Shown: one piece after another, positions 27,075 through 35,964 of the stretch | Layout of the letters: each line of letters starts with the position of its first letter | How positions within the stretch are numbered: the stretch's first letter is position 1 | DNA from: Pseudomonas capeferrum | Lineage (GTDB): Bacteria; Pseudomonadota; Gammaproteobacteria; Pseudomonadales; Pseudomonadaceae | Assembly (NCBI RefSeq): GCF_013523055.1 | Contig: NZ_JAAMQM010000010.1 | Location: 62,001 to 126,000, forward strand | Direction: 5' to 3' | DNA: 64,000 nucleotides | Translations under genes and position numbers: made by a program | Notes under the pieces: generated by a model | What the model was told of the DNA's origin: nothing | What the model saw: the letters and a program-made list of their open reading frames with translations, nothing else | Database searches by the model: none

Positions 27075-27341
27075 ATGAACGCCCCGCTCCGTGTCAACGA
27101 AGCACTGCTGATCGCCGACCACGCCTTTGAACCTTTCCAGTGCGTCGCCTGGGATTCACCCAACGGTACCGGAGAGTTGAGCCTGGCAGTGATCGACCGG
27201 ACCAGCACGCGAATCGGCAGCAAGCAAGTCTCCTCGAGCATCTATTCCGATCCCGCGCAGTGGGCCAGCCTGATCGAGGAAGTGCGCGCCGAACTCAGCG
27301 AAAAAGGGTATGACCTGCGGCCGTGGTCGATGCCCGTATAA
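27075..27341 (+). CDS. Conserved hypothetical protein, 88 aa
   Basis: ATG 27075 is preceded by AAAGAGAG at suitable spacing; the frame runs upstream to 26979 without a better start. The protein (FEPFQCVAWDSPNGTGELSL, then SSSIYSDPAQWASLIEEVRA) is small, soluble and mixed alpha/beta. I know of no function. A 15-bp stem follows the gene. Confidence 0.7.
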   Translation: MNAPLRVNEALLIADHAFEPFQCVAWDSPNGTGELSLAVIDRTSTRIGSKQVSSSIYSDPAQWASLIEEVRAELSEKGYDLRPWSMPV

Positions 27342-27357
27342 GGCTTAGCCCCAAGAC

Positions 27358-27392
27358 GGTCGCGAGTGCGCGTCAGCCGCGCACTTGCGACC
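27358..27392 (+). terminator. Probable terminator after the 27075 gene
   Basis: GGTCGCGAGTGCGCG pairs with CGCGCACTTGCGACC (one G-T pair) across a five-base loop, 16 bases after the stop codon. The sequence after it is only moderately T-rich (TTCGTCCTTGTT). Confidence 0.5.
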
Positions 27393-27460
27393 TTCGTCCT
27401 TGTTGCGGCGCGTATTACCGCTGCGCTTCCTTCTCCTGGCTGCCATCCAAGGCGCGGTCG

Positions 27461-28204
27461 TCATTCCAGCTCTCGTAACTGGTCGATAGGCCGATATTCC
27501 GCCTGCAGCTGCTCTGCCAGAACGCGGCCTCGCCCGATGCGCACCGCGCAAGACTCCACATCCACCACTACACTGGCGCAGGGCAACGGCTGCAAGGGTG
27601 CCCAGCGCTGCAGCCGGCCATCGGTAATCACCAGGCAGCGCTGCGTTTCCAAGGGGTACTGTCGAGCGCGGGTCAGCAGCCATTCGCGTGCCTCTTCCAG
27701 CGCGGCTATCAAGGGGGTTCCACCGCCCGCCCCCAACTGCTGCAGCCAAGGATGCAAGGCAGCCGATGCCTTTAACCCATGGCGCTGCCAGCTCGGTTTG
27801 TGGCCACTGGCGGTCAGCAACGCCAAGCGAGCGCGTTGGCGATAGGCTTGATCGAAGAGCGCGGTCAGCACGCCCTTGGCCTTGGCAAGGCCCTGGTTGC
27901 GGCGGGTCGAGGCGGATGCGTCGACGATCACCAGCCACAGTTCCGGTGCCTGGGCCTGGCGTTGCCGCCAACAAAGGTCCTGGCGCAGCCGTGGCTTTCC
28001 CTTGAGCAGAGTGGGTACCCAGGCGACGCGGCCCGAGGTACTCGAACGCGCGCGCCCGCGCGCTAGACCTTTGAGTTTTCCGACGCGGGGTCTGGCATCC
28101 GCTGGCTTGGACTCTTGCGGGCGGATGCTCAGGGCTTTTTTGCCCAGTTCGGTACCTCGCGACGGGCGCCGGCGGTCACGGGACGAGGCGGCAATGCCCC
28201 CCAC
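27461..28204 (-). CDS. VWA-domain chelatase subunit (ChlD/BchD-like)
   Basis: A basic N-terminal arm (~70 residues) is followed by a von Willebrand A domain with the MIDAS motif DASAST, a later Thr (GGGTPLIAALEEA), and VITDG. With the AAA+ partner just upstream and CobN, it should form the ChlI/ChlD-type helper complex that inserts cobalt into hydrogenobyrinate diamide, in place of CobS/CobT. The frame overlaps the ATPase gene by up to 76 bases; the true start may be further in. Confidence 0.8.
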   Translation of the reverse strand: MGGIAASSRDRRRPSRGTELGKKALSIRPQESKPADARPRVGKLKGLARGRARSSTSGRVAWVPTLLKGKPRLRQDLCWRQRQAQAPELWLVIVDASASTRRNQGLAKAKGVLTALFDQAYRQRARLALLTASGHKPSWQRHGLKASAALHPWLQQLGAGGGTPLIAALEEAREWLLTRARQYPLETQRCLVITDGRLQRWAPLQPLPCASVVVDVESCAVRIGRGRVLAEQLQAEYRPIDQLRELE

Positions 28205-29130
28205 TCGCCCTGCCCGTCTTGCTGCTCCTGGGCCGTGTTGCCGGTCGCCGGGGGTTCATCCGGTGTGCTCGCGGCCGAAGTGCCTTGGCGCCGATGCCGC
28301 AGCGCAAACTCGGCCACGGCGTCGACATCGGCCTGGTCGATGCTATCGGCGCCACGCCAGGCGGCGTGAGCTCGCGCCGCACGCAGCCAGACCAGGTCGG
28401 CGCGCATGCCGTCGACGCCTTCGGCGAAGCAGCGCTCCGTGATCGCGGCCAAGGCCTGGTCATCGAGCGGTATTTGTTCAAGGCGCAGGCGTGCCGCCTG
28501 GCAGCGCTCACGCAACCGCGCCTGGGCCTCGGCCCAGTGCCCACAGAAACCCGCTGGATCGCTGTCGAACGCCAAGCGCCGACGAATGATCTGCTGACGC
28601 TGCTCAGGAGGAGGTTGCCCCTCGAGCGCCACGTTCAGGCCAAAGCGATCGAGCAACTGCGGTCGCAGCTCGCCTTCCTCGGGGTTCATCGTGCCGATCA
28701 GCACGAAGCGGGCGCTGTGCCGGTGGGAAATACCGTCACGCTCGATCCGGTTGGTACCGCTTGCCGCCACGTCCAGCAACAGGTCCACCAAGGGATCGGG
28801 CAACAGATTGACCTCATCCACGTAGAGCACACCGCCATCGGCCAGGGCCAGGACCCCGGGAGAAAACTGGGCCTTGCCCTGACCGAGGGCAGCATCCAGG
28901 TCCAGGGTGCCGACCAAGCGCTCTTCGGTAGCGCCCAGAGGGAGGGTCACGAAAGGCCCATTACCGAGCAAGTCGGCCAGCCCTCTGGCCAAGGTGCTCT
29001 TGGCCATGCCGCGCGGTCCTTCGATCAGCACACCGCCGATTCTGGGATCGATGGCAGTCAGACACAGGGCCAGCTTCAGCGCGCCGGCACCGACCACGGC
29101 GGCCAAGGGAAATTGCAGGGGTTCGCTCAT
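28129..29130 (-). CDS. AAA+ chelatase subunit (ChlI/BchI-like)
   Basis: 333 residues. Walker A-like GPRGMAKST, Walker B LYVDEVNLLPDPLVDLLLDV, and the insertion RIERDGISHRHSARFVLIGT followed by TMNPEEGELRPQLLDRFGL are typical of magnesium-chelatase ChlI. The C-terminal ~50 residues are a Pro/Gln/Gly-rich linker. It lies one base after cobN and before the VWA subunit, so the three work together as an ATP-driven cobaltochelatase. Confidence 0.9.
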   Translation of the reverse strand: MSEPLQFPLAAVVGAGALKLALCLTAIDPRIGGVLIEGPRGMAKSTLARGLADLLGNGPFVTLPLGATEERLVGTLDLDAALGQGKAQFSPGVLALADGGVLYVDEVNLLPDPLVDLLLDVAASGTNRIERDGISHRHSARFVLIGTMNPEEGELRPQLLDRFGLNVALEGQPPPEQRQQIIRRRLAFDSDPAGFCGHWAEAQARLRERCQAARLRLEQIPLDDQALAAITERCFAEGVDGMRADLVWLRAARAHAAWRGADSIDQADVDAVAEFALRHRRQGTSAASTPDEPPATGNTAQEQQDGQGEWGALPPRPVTAGARREVPNWAKKP

Positions 29131-29131
29131 T

Positions 29132-32100
29132 TCAATTCTCTTCCTCGCCTTCGATCAACTGCTCCTCGAGGGCTTCGCGGTATGCGCCAGGTGCCTGCCA
29201 CAGGCCGCGCTGCTGGGCTTCCAGCAGACGCTCGGTGATGTCGCGCAGGGCTTCGGGATTGTGCTCGCGCATGAACGCACGGGTGGCCGGGTCGAACACA
29301 TAGGCGTCGGCCAGGGACTGGTAATGGTGATCGTCGACCAGTTCGGTGGTGGCGTCGAAGGCAAACAGGTTGTCCACGGTGGCGGCCAGTTCGAAAGCGC
29401 CCTTATAGCCATGGCGCTTGACCCCGTCGATCCATTTCGGGTTGAGGGCGCGGGCACGGATCACCCGATTGAGCTCTTCCTTCAAGGTGCGGATGCGCGG
29501 CCGGTCGGCCTGGCTGTGGTCGCCATGATAAGCGCTCACGGCCGCTCCGCCCAAGGTCTCGGCCGCCGCGAGCATGCCCCCCTGGAACTGATAGTAATCG
29601 TTGGAATCGAGCAGGTCGTGCTCGTGATTGTCCTGGTTGTGCAACACCGCCTGGACCTGTGACAGGCGCTGCGCGAAACGGGCTCGGGCAGGCGTGCCCT
29701 CGTCGCTCGCGCCGTAGGCGTAGCCGCCGTGATTGAGGTACACCTGCGCAAGGTCGTCACGGGTCTGCCACAGACGTCCGTCGATAGCGTTCTGCACCCC
29801 TGCCCCGTAGGCGCCGGGCTTGGCCCCGAAGACACGCCAGCCAGCCTGACGTCCCGCTTCATCGGCATCCAGCCCCTCGGCCAGCAATGCCGCGCGCTCG
29901 GCTCGCACCTTGGCGGCCAGCGGGTTGAGGTCGTCCGGCTCGTCCAGCGCCGCCACGGCCTGCACGGCAGCATCAAAGAGGCGGATCAGGTTGCCGAAGG
30001 CATCGCGGAAAAAGCCGGAGACGCGCAATGTGACATCCACTCGAGGACGGTCGAGCAGGCCGATGGGGAGTATCTCGAAATCGTCGACCCGCTGGCTGCC
30101 GTTCGCCCATACCGGACGCACGCCGAGCAGGGCCATGGCCTGGGCGATATCGTCACCGCCCGTGCGCATGGTGGCCGTGCCCCAGACCGACAGGCCGATC
30201 TGGCGCAGATGGTCGCCATGCTCTTGCAGGTGCCGTTCGAGAATCAGGTTGGCTGACGCGAAACCGAGACGCCACGCCGTGGCCGTAGGCAAGTTGCGCA
30301 CGTCCACCGTATAGAAATTGCGCCCGGTCGGCAGCACGTCCAGGCGCCCACGGCTGGGCGCGCCGCTCGGTCCGGCAGGCACGAAGCGGCCATCGAGTGC
30401 CGCCAGCAAGCCCTGCATCTCCGCCTCGCCGCAGGCATCCAGCGCGGGGGCGATGTCCTCGGCCAGCGCTTGCAGCACCGCATGGACCGGGGCCCAGGTT
30501 TCGTCAGTCGGCAGTCCTTCATGCCCATCCAGCACGCCAGTGATCAACCGGGCGGCCAGCCGCTCGAGCCGCTCGCGCGTATCGCCACAGGTGCGCCAGG
30601 CATCCTCACCGAGCGACGCCAGCAGCGTAGGTCGCGGGCCGCTCCACGGCTGGCCCAGGTCACAGTCGAGCGGGTCGAAACCGAGCGCCAGGGCTTTGGC
30701 CAGCACACGTAGCAGACTGGCATTGCCGTCTCGCCCATCCCCGCGCGCGACCCGCAGCAGGGCCAGCAGCGTGTCATTACGCAAGCGTCCTCGAGGAGAC
30801 TGGCCGAACACGTGCAGGCCGTCACGAATCTGCGACTCCTTCAGGTCACATAGATAGGTATCCAGGCGCGGCAGCCAGATGGCGGCATCGTCCAGTTCAC
30901 CTTCGAGCTGCAGCTCGCGATCGATATGGTTGGCCTTGACCAGGTCCAGGATGTCGCGCTGGAGCTCCCGTGCCCGACGTGGGTCGAGCAACTGCGCTTC
31001 GTAGTATTCGTCGGCCAACTGCTCGAGATGGCGCAAGGGGCCATAGGTCTCGGCACGGGTGAGCGGCGGCATCAGGTGATCGATGATCACCGCTTGGGTG
31101 CGTCGCTTGGCCTGGGCACCCTCGCCCGGATCGTTGACGATGAACGGATAGATATTGGGCAGCGGCCCCAGAAGCGCATCCGGCCAGCACTCGGAAGACA
31201 GGCCGACGCCCTTGCCGGGCAGCCATTCCAGGTTGCCGTGCTTGCCGACGTGAATCACCGCGTCGGCGGCCAGCCCGTAGCGCAGCCAGAAATGGAACGC
31301 CAGGTAACCATGTGGCGGCACCAGGTCCGGGTCGTGATACACCGCGCTCGGGTCCACCTGATAACCACGCGCCGGCTGGATGCCTACGAACGTCAGCCCC
31401 AGGCGCACTCCGGCCACCATCAGTCGGCCGTTTCGACACATCGGATCCTGTTCTGGCTCGCCCCAGCGCTCGATGACCGCCTGCTGGTTGGCGGCCGGCA
31501 GTTGGCCGAAGGCTGCGCGATAATCCGCAAGGCTCATGCTCTGGGCGCAGGGACGTTGGTCGAGATGATCGAGGTCGTTGGTCACCCCGCCCAGCAGCCG
31601 CTGGATCAACGCGGTGCCGCTGACCGGCAGATCGGCCACGGGGTAACCCTGGTCCTTCATCCCCTGAAGAATGTTCAGGGCCGCGGCAGGTGTATCCAGG
31701 CCGACGCCATTGCCGATGCGACCATCACGGGTCGGATAGTTCGCCAGGACCAGGGCCACGCGCTTCTGCGCGTTGGGCAGGCGCGCCAGCTCGACCCAAC
31801 GCCGCGCCAGCTCGGCGACGAAATCCATGCGCTGCGGATGCGGCCGATAGCAGACCACGTCCGATTGGCTGCGTTCGCTGCGCCAGGCCAGGTCCTTGAA
31901 GCTGATCGGCCGAGTGATGATTCGCCCGTCGAGTTCAGGCAGAACGATATGCATGGCCAGGTCGCGCGCACCGAGGCCCTGCTCGCTCGCCTCCCAGGCG
32001 GGCTGGTTGTCCTGGGCGCAGACGGCCTGCAACACCGGAATGTCCCGGCGGAAAGGTCGCAGGTTCGGCCGCTCCGGGCTCGACAGCGCAAAGCCCGTGG

Positions 32101-32893
32101 TGTTGATGATCACCTCGGCGCCCGCCTCGTCCAGCCAGTCCTGGACCTGCGCCAGGCAGGCGCTCTCCTTGAGGCTCGCCACGGCGATCGGCAACGGGTT
32201 GAGGCCCGCCGCCGCGAGGCGCTGGCAGAACACATCGATGAAGCCGGTATTGGCGGCTTGCAGGTGCGATCGATAGAACACTATCGGTGCTACCGGCTGC
32301 TCGGGATGCCATTGCCCATACCAGTCCTCGAGGCAGGCGCTGCCCTTGTCGGGATGATAGACAGTGGTGCGCGGCAACTGCGCGGGCTCTTCCCAGGCAT
32401 AGGCGCGGCCCAGCCATTGGCTGGCAATGCAGTTGAAGAAATTGCGCGCGTTGCCCTTGCCACCCTGGCGCAGGTAGTGCCAAAGACGCTGGGCCTGCTC
32501 GCTGGCAACGGTGCCCAGGCTCATCAACTCGGGGTCGGGTCGGTCGTCACCGGGCACCAGAATGAGCTGCACACCGCGCGAGGTAAGCGCTACCAGCTGC
32601 TCGACGCCATAGCGCCAATAGCCGACACCGCCATGCAGGGACACCAGGATGACTTTTGCATGGCGCAGCACTTCGTCTATATAGAGATCGACCGAGGCAT
32701 GGTTCTGTACCTGCATGGGGTTGGCCAGGCGCAGGCTGGGAAAGTCCTCCGGCAACTGCTCGGCGGTCTCCGCCAGTAGCGCCAGATGGGAATCGCCGCT
32801 GCAGAGGACCACCAGTTCGGCGGGCGTCTGACCGAGGTCGGCGATACTGTCGTCCGGCACGAAGCCGCCAGGCTGGGTCCTCAGCAGGTGCAT
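29132..32893 (-). CDS. cobN: Cobaltochelatase subunit CobN
   Basis: 1253 residues, the usual length of the large cobaltochelatase subunit. It holds the conserved CobN/ChlH core: YHPDKGS, IGNGVGLDTPAAALNILQGM, HVGKHGNLEWLPGKGVGLS, and NGSQRVDDFEILPIGLLDRP. It binds the corrin ring and cobalt in the aerobic cobalamin pathway. It sits between cobW (three bases upstream) and the ChlI-like gene in a minus-strand operon preceded by a cobalamin riboswitch. The reading frame is intact. Confidence 0.95.
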   Translation of the reverse strand: MHLLRTQPGGFVPDDSIADLGQTPAELVVLCSGDSHLALLAETAEQLPEDFPSLRLANPMQVQNHASVDLYIDEVLRHAKVILVSLHGGVGYWRYGVEQLVALTSRGVQLILVPGDDRPDPELMSLGTVASEQAQRLWHYLRQGGKGNARNFFNCIASQWLGRAYAWEEPAQLPRTTVYHPDKGSACLEDWYGQWHPEQPVAPIVFYRSHLQAANTGFIDVFCQRLAAAGLNPLPIAVASLKESACLAQVQDWLDEAGAEVIINTTGFALSSPERPNLRPFRRDIPVLQAVCAQDNQPAWEASEQGLGARDLAMHIVLPELDGRIITRPISFKDLAWRSERSQSDVVCYRPHPQRMDFVAELARRWVELARLPNAQKRVALVLANYPTRDGRIGNGVGLDTPAAALNILQGMKDQGYPVADLPVSGTALIQRLLGGVTNDLDHLDQRPCAQSMSLADYRAAFGQLPAANQQAVIERWGEPEQDPMCRNGRLMVAGVRLGLTFVGIQPARGYQVDPSAVYHDPDLVPPHGYLAFHFWLRYGLAADAVIHVGKHGNLEWLPGKGVGLSSECWPDALLGPLPNIYPFIVNDPGEGAQAKRRTQAVIIDHLMPPLTRAETYGPLRHLEQLADEYYEAQLLDPRRARELQRDILDLVKANHIDRELQLEGELDDAAIWLPRLDTYLCDLKESQIRDGLHVFGQSPRGRLRNDTLLALLRVARGDGRDGNASLLRVLAKALALGFDPLDCDLGQPWSGPRPTLLASLGEDAWRTCGDTRERLERLAARLITGVLDGHEGLPTDETWAPVHAVLQALAEDIAPALDACGEAEMQGLLAALDGRFVPAGPSGAPSRGRLDVLPTGRNFYTVDVRNLPTATAWRLGFASANLILERHLQEHGDHLRQIGLSVWGTATMRTGGDDIAQAMALLGVRPVWANGSQRVDDFEILPIGLLDRPRVDVTLRVSGFFRDAFGNLIRLFDAAVQAVAALDEPDDLNPLAAKVRAERAALLAEGLDADEAGRQAGWRVFGAKPGAYGAGVQNAIDGRLWQTRDDLAQVYLNHGGYAYGASDEGTPARARFAQRLSQVQAVLHNQDNHEHDLLDSNDYYQFQGGMLAAAETLGGAAVSAYHGDHSQADRPRIRTLKEELNRVIRARALNPKWIDGVKRHGYKGAFELAATVDNLFAFDATTELVDDHHYQSLADAYVFDPATRAFMREHNPEALRDITERLLEAQQRGLWQAPGAYREALEEQLIEGEEEN

Positions 32894-32896
32894 GGA

Positions 32897-33964
32897 TCAG
32901 GCGCCCAGGGCCTGGCGCAAGCGCGCTTCGAGCAGCGCCGCGTCGAGCTCCTGGCCGATCAGCACCAGGCGGGTAACGCGCGGCTCGTCGGCTCGCCAGG
33001 CGCGATCGAAATGCCTGTCGAAGCGCGTGCCTACCCCTTGGATCAACAGGCGCATCGGCTTGCCGGGGATAGCGGCGAAGCCCTTGGCGCGCAGGATGCC
33101 GAACTCGACCACCAAGCGGGTCAGCGCATCGAGCAGCAGGCTTTCGTCAGCTTGCGGCAGGTCGATGGAGATCGAATCGAAGGCGTCATGATCGTGTTCG
33201 TCATGCTCTTCGCCATCATGGTGGCTGTCGTGATGGGTGCGGCGGCCATCGATATGCGCTTCGGACTCGGCGCCGACCCCCAGCAGGACCTCCAGCGGCA
33301 GGCGACCACTGCTCGCTTCGATCACCTTGACCGCCGGCGGCAGCTCTTCGAGGACTTCGGCCCGGACCTTGGCCAGGTCATCGGCGGCAATCAGATCGGC
33401 CTTGTTCAGGACCACCAGGTCGGCGCTCGCCAACTGGTCGGCGAACAGCTCGTGCAAGGGCGATTCATGGTCCAGGTTGGGATCCTGCTTGCGCTGGGCA
33501 TCCACCTGGTCGGGATAGGCGGCGAAGGTGCCGGCGGCCACGGCTGGGCTGTCGACCACGGTAATCACCGCGTCAACGGTGCAGGCGTTGCGAATTTCCG
33601 GCCATTGGAAAGCCTGCACCAGCGGCTTGGGCAGAGCCAGGCCACTGGTCTCGATGAGGATATGGTCGAGATCGCCACGACGAGCGACCAATTCGCGCAT
33701 CACCGGGAAGAATTCTTCCTGGACGGTGCAGCACAGGCAGCCGTTGGCCAGCTCATAGACCCGGCCGTTGGCCTCTTCCTCGGTACAGCCGATGCTGCAC
33801 TGCTTGAGAATCTCGCCATCGATGCCCAGCTCGCCGAACTCATTGACGATCACAGCGATGCGACGCCCCTGGGCATTGTCCAGCATGTGACGGAGCAAGG
33901 TGGTCTTGCCCGAGCCGAGAAAGCCGGTGACGATGGTGACGGGAAGCTTGGCCAGCGTTTTCAT
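32897..33964 (-). CDS. cobW: CobW GTPase metallochaperone
   Basis: 355 residues starting MKTLAKLPVTIVTGFLGSGK (P-loop GFLGSGKTT). The metal-binding motif CLCC (NGCLCCTV) and a His/Asp/Glu-rich run (HHDGEEHDEHDHD) support a metal-delivery role. CobW is a COG0523 GTPase thought to supply cobalt to CobN. It is the first gene of the operon; the riboswitch lies about 110 bases upstream. The open frame starts earlier (34009), but the ATG at 33964 gives the family's N-terminus. Confidence 0.95.
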   Translation of the reverse strand: MKTLAKLPVTIVTGFLGSGKTTLLRHMLDNAQGRRIAVIVNEFGELGIDGEILKQCSIGCTEEEANGRVYELANGCLCCTVQEEFFPVMRELVARRGDLDHILIETSGLALPKPLVQAFQWPEIRNACTVDAVITVVDSPAVAAGTFAAYPDQVDAQRKQDPNLDHESPLHELFADQLASADLVVLNKADLIAADDLAKVRAEVLEELPPAVKVIEASSGRLPLEVLLGVGAESEAHIDGRRTHHDSHHDGEEHDEHDHDAFDSISIDLPQADESLLLDALTRLVVEFGILRAKGFAAIPGKPMRLLIQGVGTRFDRHFDRAWRADEPRVTRLVLIGQELDAALLEARLRQALGA

Positions 33965-34075
33965 GTCGATGCCCTTGACAGGATGGCGGGCATGCGGAAC
34001 GAGAGCCACCGACCGCTAGCCGGCCGGACTCGCTCGCCACCGGATCACCCCGCCCGGTTGAAAGTCGAAAATCGT

Positions 34076-34262
34076 GTCGAGGCAGGTATCCTGGCTCGCA
34101 CCGCACCGGCCGATGGCTGGTCGGATGACGCCTTCCCGCGCATTCACGCAGTGGCCGTGTCGATCCCTTTGATGCTTACAGTTGCGGGGGCAGCCGCGGC
34201 TTGTACCGCGTTCCCTGGCTCCGGTCGGACCGGAGGACCTCGAAGCGGCAAGGCTACGCAGT
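34076..34262 (-). ncRNA. Cobalamin riboswitch upstream of cobW
   Basis: Read on the minus strand it has the core GGCTGCCCCCGCAACTGTAA, a GGAGCCAGGGAACGCGGT 5' part, and the B12 box GAGCCAGGATACCTGCC near 34096-34080. It should shut down cobW-cobN-chlI-chlD when adenosylcobalamin is abundant. Ends are approximate. Confidence 0.9.
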
Positions 34263-34332
34263 GCCTGGCGAACGGTCAACCGCTGGCTGTGATTGACGGC
34301 CATCCGCCCGCGTGATTTGCTAGCGGCCTGCG

Positions 34333-34530
34333 TCAAGGTGCCCCTTCCAGGGGTGAAACGGGAAACCGGTGCGTCTCAGGCCCTTTCGATGGGCCGGACA
34401 AGTCCGGTGCTGCCCCCGCAACGGTAAGCGAGCGAAGCGTCTGATCCACTGTGCCTGTCGTCCGGCATGGGAAGGAGACGCCTTCAGGGCCACAGGCCCG
34501 TCTCGCCAGCCCGGAGACCGGCCTGACGTC
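34333..34530 (+). ncRNA. Cobalamin riboswitch upstream of cbtB
   Basis: Read on the plus strand: GGGGTGAAACGGGAAACCGG, then the core GCTGCCCCCGCAACGGTAAG, an extended P-arm, and the B12 box GCCAGCCCGGAGACCGGCCTG at about 34505-34525. It ends ~105 bases before cbtB and should repress cobalt uptake and downstream cob genes when the cofactor is plentiful. Confidence 0.93.
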
Positions 34531-34634
34531 CATTGCACAACCCCGCGGCGGGCGGGCGCTGTCGTATTCCTGGACGAACCGCGTCCGGGGTCCGCCGCGC
34601 TTGCCTGTCGCTATGACCCGTAGAGGAAAGCGTC

Positions 34635-34820
34635 ATGCCTATCACCAGCGCCCAACACGACATCGCCACCCCCGCCAGTCTCGGTCACCGCGTCCTGATC
34701 GCCGCCGGCGCCAGCCTGCTGGGCCTGTGCCTGGTGTATTTCGCCGGTTTCTCGCACATCGATGCGGTACACAATGCCGCACACGATACCCGTCACAGCG
34801 CCGCATTCCCTTGCCACTGA
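34635..34820 (+). CDS. cbtB: Cobalt transporter small subunit CbtB
   Basis: 61 residues with one membrane helix (VLIAAGASLLGLCLVYFAGF) and a His-rich C-terminal tail (HNAAHDTRHSAAFPCH), the hallmark of CbtB. With CbtA it forms a B12-regulated cobalt uptake system. It is the first gene after the riboswitch. Confidence 0.9.
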   Translation: MPITSAQHDIATPASLGHRVLIAAGASLLGLCLVYFAGFSHIDAVHNAAHDTRHSAAFPCH

Positions 34821-34830
34821 GGGCCTTCGC

Positions 34831-35520
34831 ATGATTACGCGCATCGCCCGTACCGCCGGGTTCAGCGGTCTGCTGGCCGCTCTGCTGCTGACATTGCTGC
34901 AGAGCCTGTGGGTCTCGCCGCTGATTCTCAAGGCCGAAACCTACGAAGATACGCAGCCCGCTGCCCATCACGACCATGAGGGCCAAGCGACCGCACCCCA
35001 TGTACACGACGACGAAGCCTGGACGCCCGCCGATGGCTGGCAACGCGTGCTGTCCACCCTGGCGAGCAACCTTGTGGTGGCCGTGGGTTTCGCCTTGATC
35101 CTTGCGGCGCTCTACAGCCTGCGTGAGCCGCACCGCATCGCCACGGGCGCACTCTGGGGGCTTTCCGGGTTCGCGGTATTCTGCCTGGCGCCCATGCTCG
35201 GCCTGCCACCGGAACTGCCAGGCACCGCCGCCGCCGAACTGGGCCAACGCCAGGCCTGGTGGATCGGCACCGCAGGCGCCACGGCGGTCGGACTGGCACT
35301 GCTGGTATTCGCTCGTGCTGGCTGGGTCAAGTTGCTGGGCGCGGCGTTGCTGATCGTTCCTCATGTCTTGGGCGCGCCGCAGCCGGAAGTACATCAAAGC
35401 CTGGCGCCGCCAGCCCTGGAATCGCAGTTCATCCTGGCCTCCGGGCTGACCAACGCCGCGTTCTGGCTGGCGCTGGGTACGCTCAGCACCTGGTTGTATC
35501 GCCGCATCGGCCAGGCGTGA
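34831..35520 (+). CDS. cbtA: Cobalt transporter subunit CbtA
   Basis: 229 residues with about five membrane helices. The start MITRIARTAGFSGLLAALLL, followed by an external His/Asp/Glu-rich loop (AAHHDHEGQATAPHVHDDE), fits CbtA. It lies ten bases after cbtB. Its stop overlaps the GTG start of cobE. Confidence 0.9.
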   Translation: MITRIARTAGFSGLLAALLLTLLQSLWVSPLILKAETYEDTQPAAHHDHEGQATAPHVHDDEAWTPADGWQRVLSTLASNLVVAVGFALILAALYSLREPHRIATGALWGLSGFAVFCLAPMLGLPPELPGTAAAELGQRQAWWIGTAGATAVGLALLVFARAGWVKLLGAALLIVPHVLGAPQPEVHQSLAPPALESQFILASGLTNAAFWLALGTLSTWLYRRIGQA

Positions 35521-35954
35521 CGGGATTGAACGAGGGCTTGCCGTCATACATCGGCCTTGGCTGCCGACGTGGCTGCCCGGTTGACCAGCTGGAGGCGCTG
35601 CTGCGCGCCACCCTGCGCGCCCATGGTCTGTCGCTCGGCAGCGTGCGAGGTCTGGCCAGCATCGACCTCAAGGCAGATGAGAACGGCCTGCATGAGCTGG
35701 CCGAACGTCTCCGCCTGCCACTGGTGTTCTTCCCCGTGGCTGATCTGGTCGTTTTCGAGTCGCGCCTGACCCACCGCTCACCAGCGGCTCGAGCCCACAG
35801 CGGCTGCTGGGGGGTGGCCGAAAGCGCCGCCCTGGCCTTGGCCAGTCGCACTCATGGCCCGACGCGCCTGCAAGTACCCAGGCAGGTGTCCGACCAGGCG
35901 ACCCTGGCGTTGGCTTGCCCCATCGGCCTCCTGGATAATCACGTTTTCATCTGA
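35517..35954 (+). CDS. cobE: Cobalamin biosynthesis protein CobE
   Basis: The GTG at 35517 overlaps the cbtA stop (GTGA). The 145-residue product (YIGLGCRRGCPVDQLEALLR, then IDLKADENGLHELAERL and GVAESAALALAS) is the CobE/CbiG C-terminal domain. CobE acts early in the aerobic corrin pathway by an ill-defined role. It forms one transcription unit with cbtBA and cobM under riboswitch control. Confidence 0.9.
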   Translation: MTGLNEGLPSYIGLGCRRGCPVDQLEALLRATLRAHGLSLGSVRGLASIDLKADENGLHELAERLRLPLVFFPVADLVVFESRLTHRSPAARAHSGCWGVAESAALALASRTHGPTRLQVPRQVSDQATLALACPIGLLDNHVFI

Positions 35955-35964
35955 AGGACTTTTC

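Noticed and set aside
27345..27464. 39-residue Arg-rich open frame overlapping the VWA gene stop (ATGA)
   Set aside because: It overlaps a strong hairpin that better explains the sequence, has no recognisable features, and its composition is what GC-rich filler gives.
30926..34315. Long plus-strand open frames opposite cobN and cobW
   Set aside because: They are antisense to conserved genes, low in plausible structure, and have no ribosome site.
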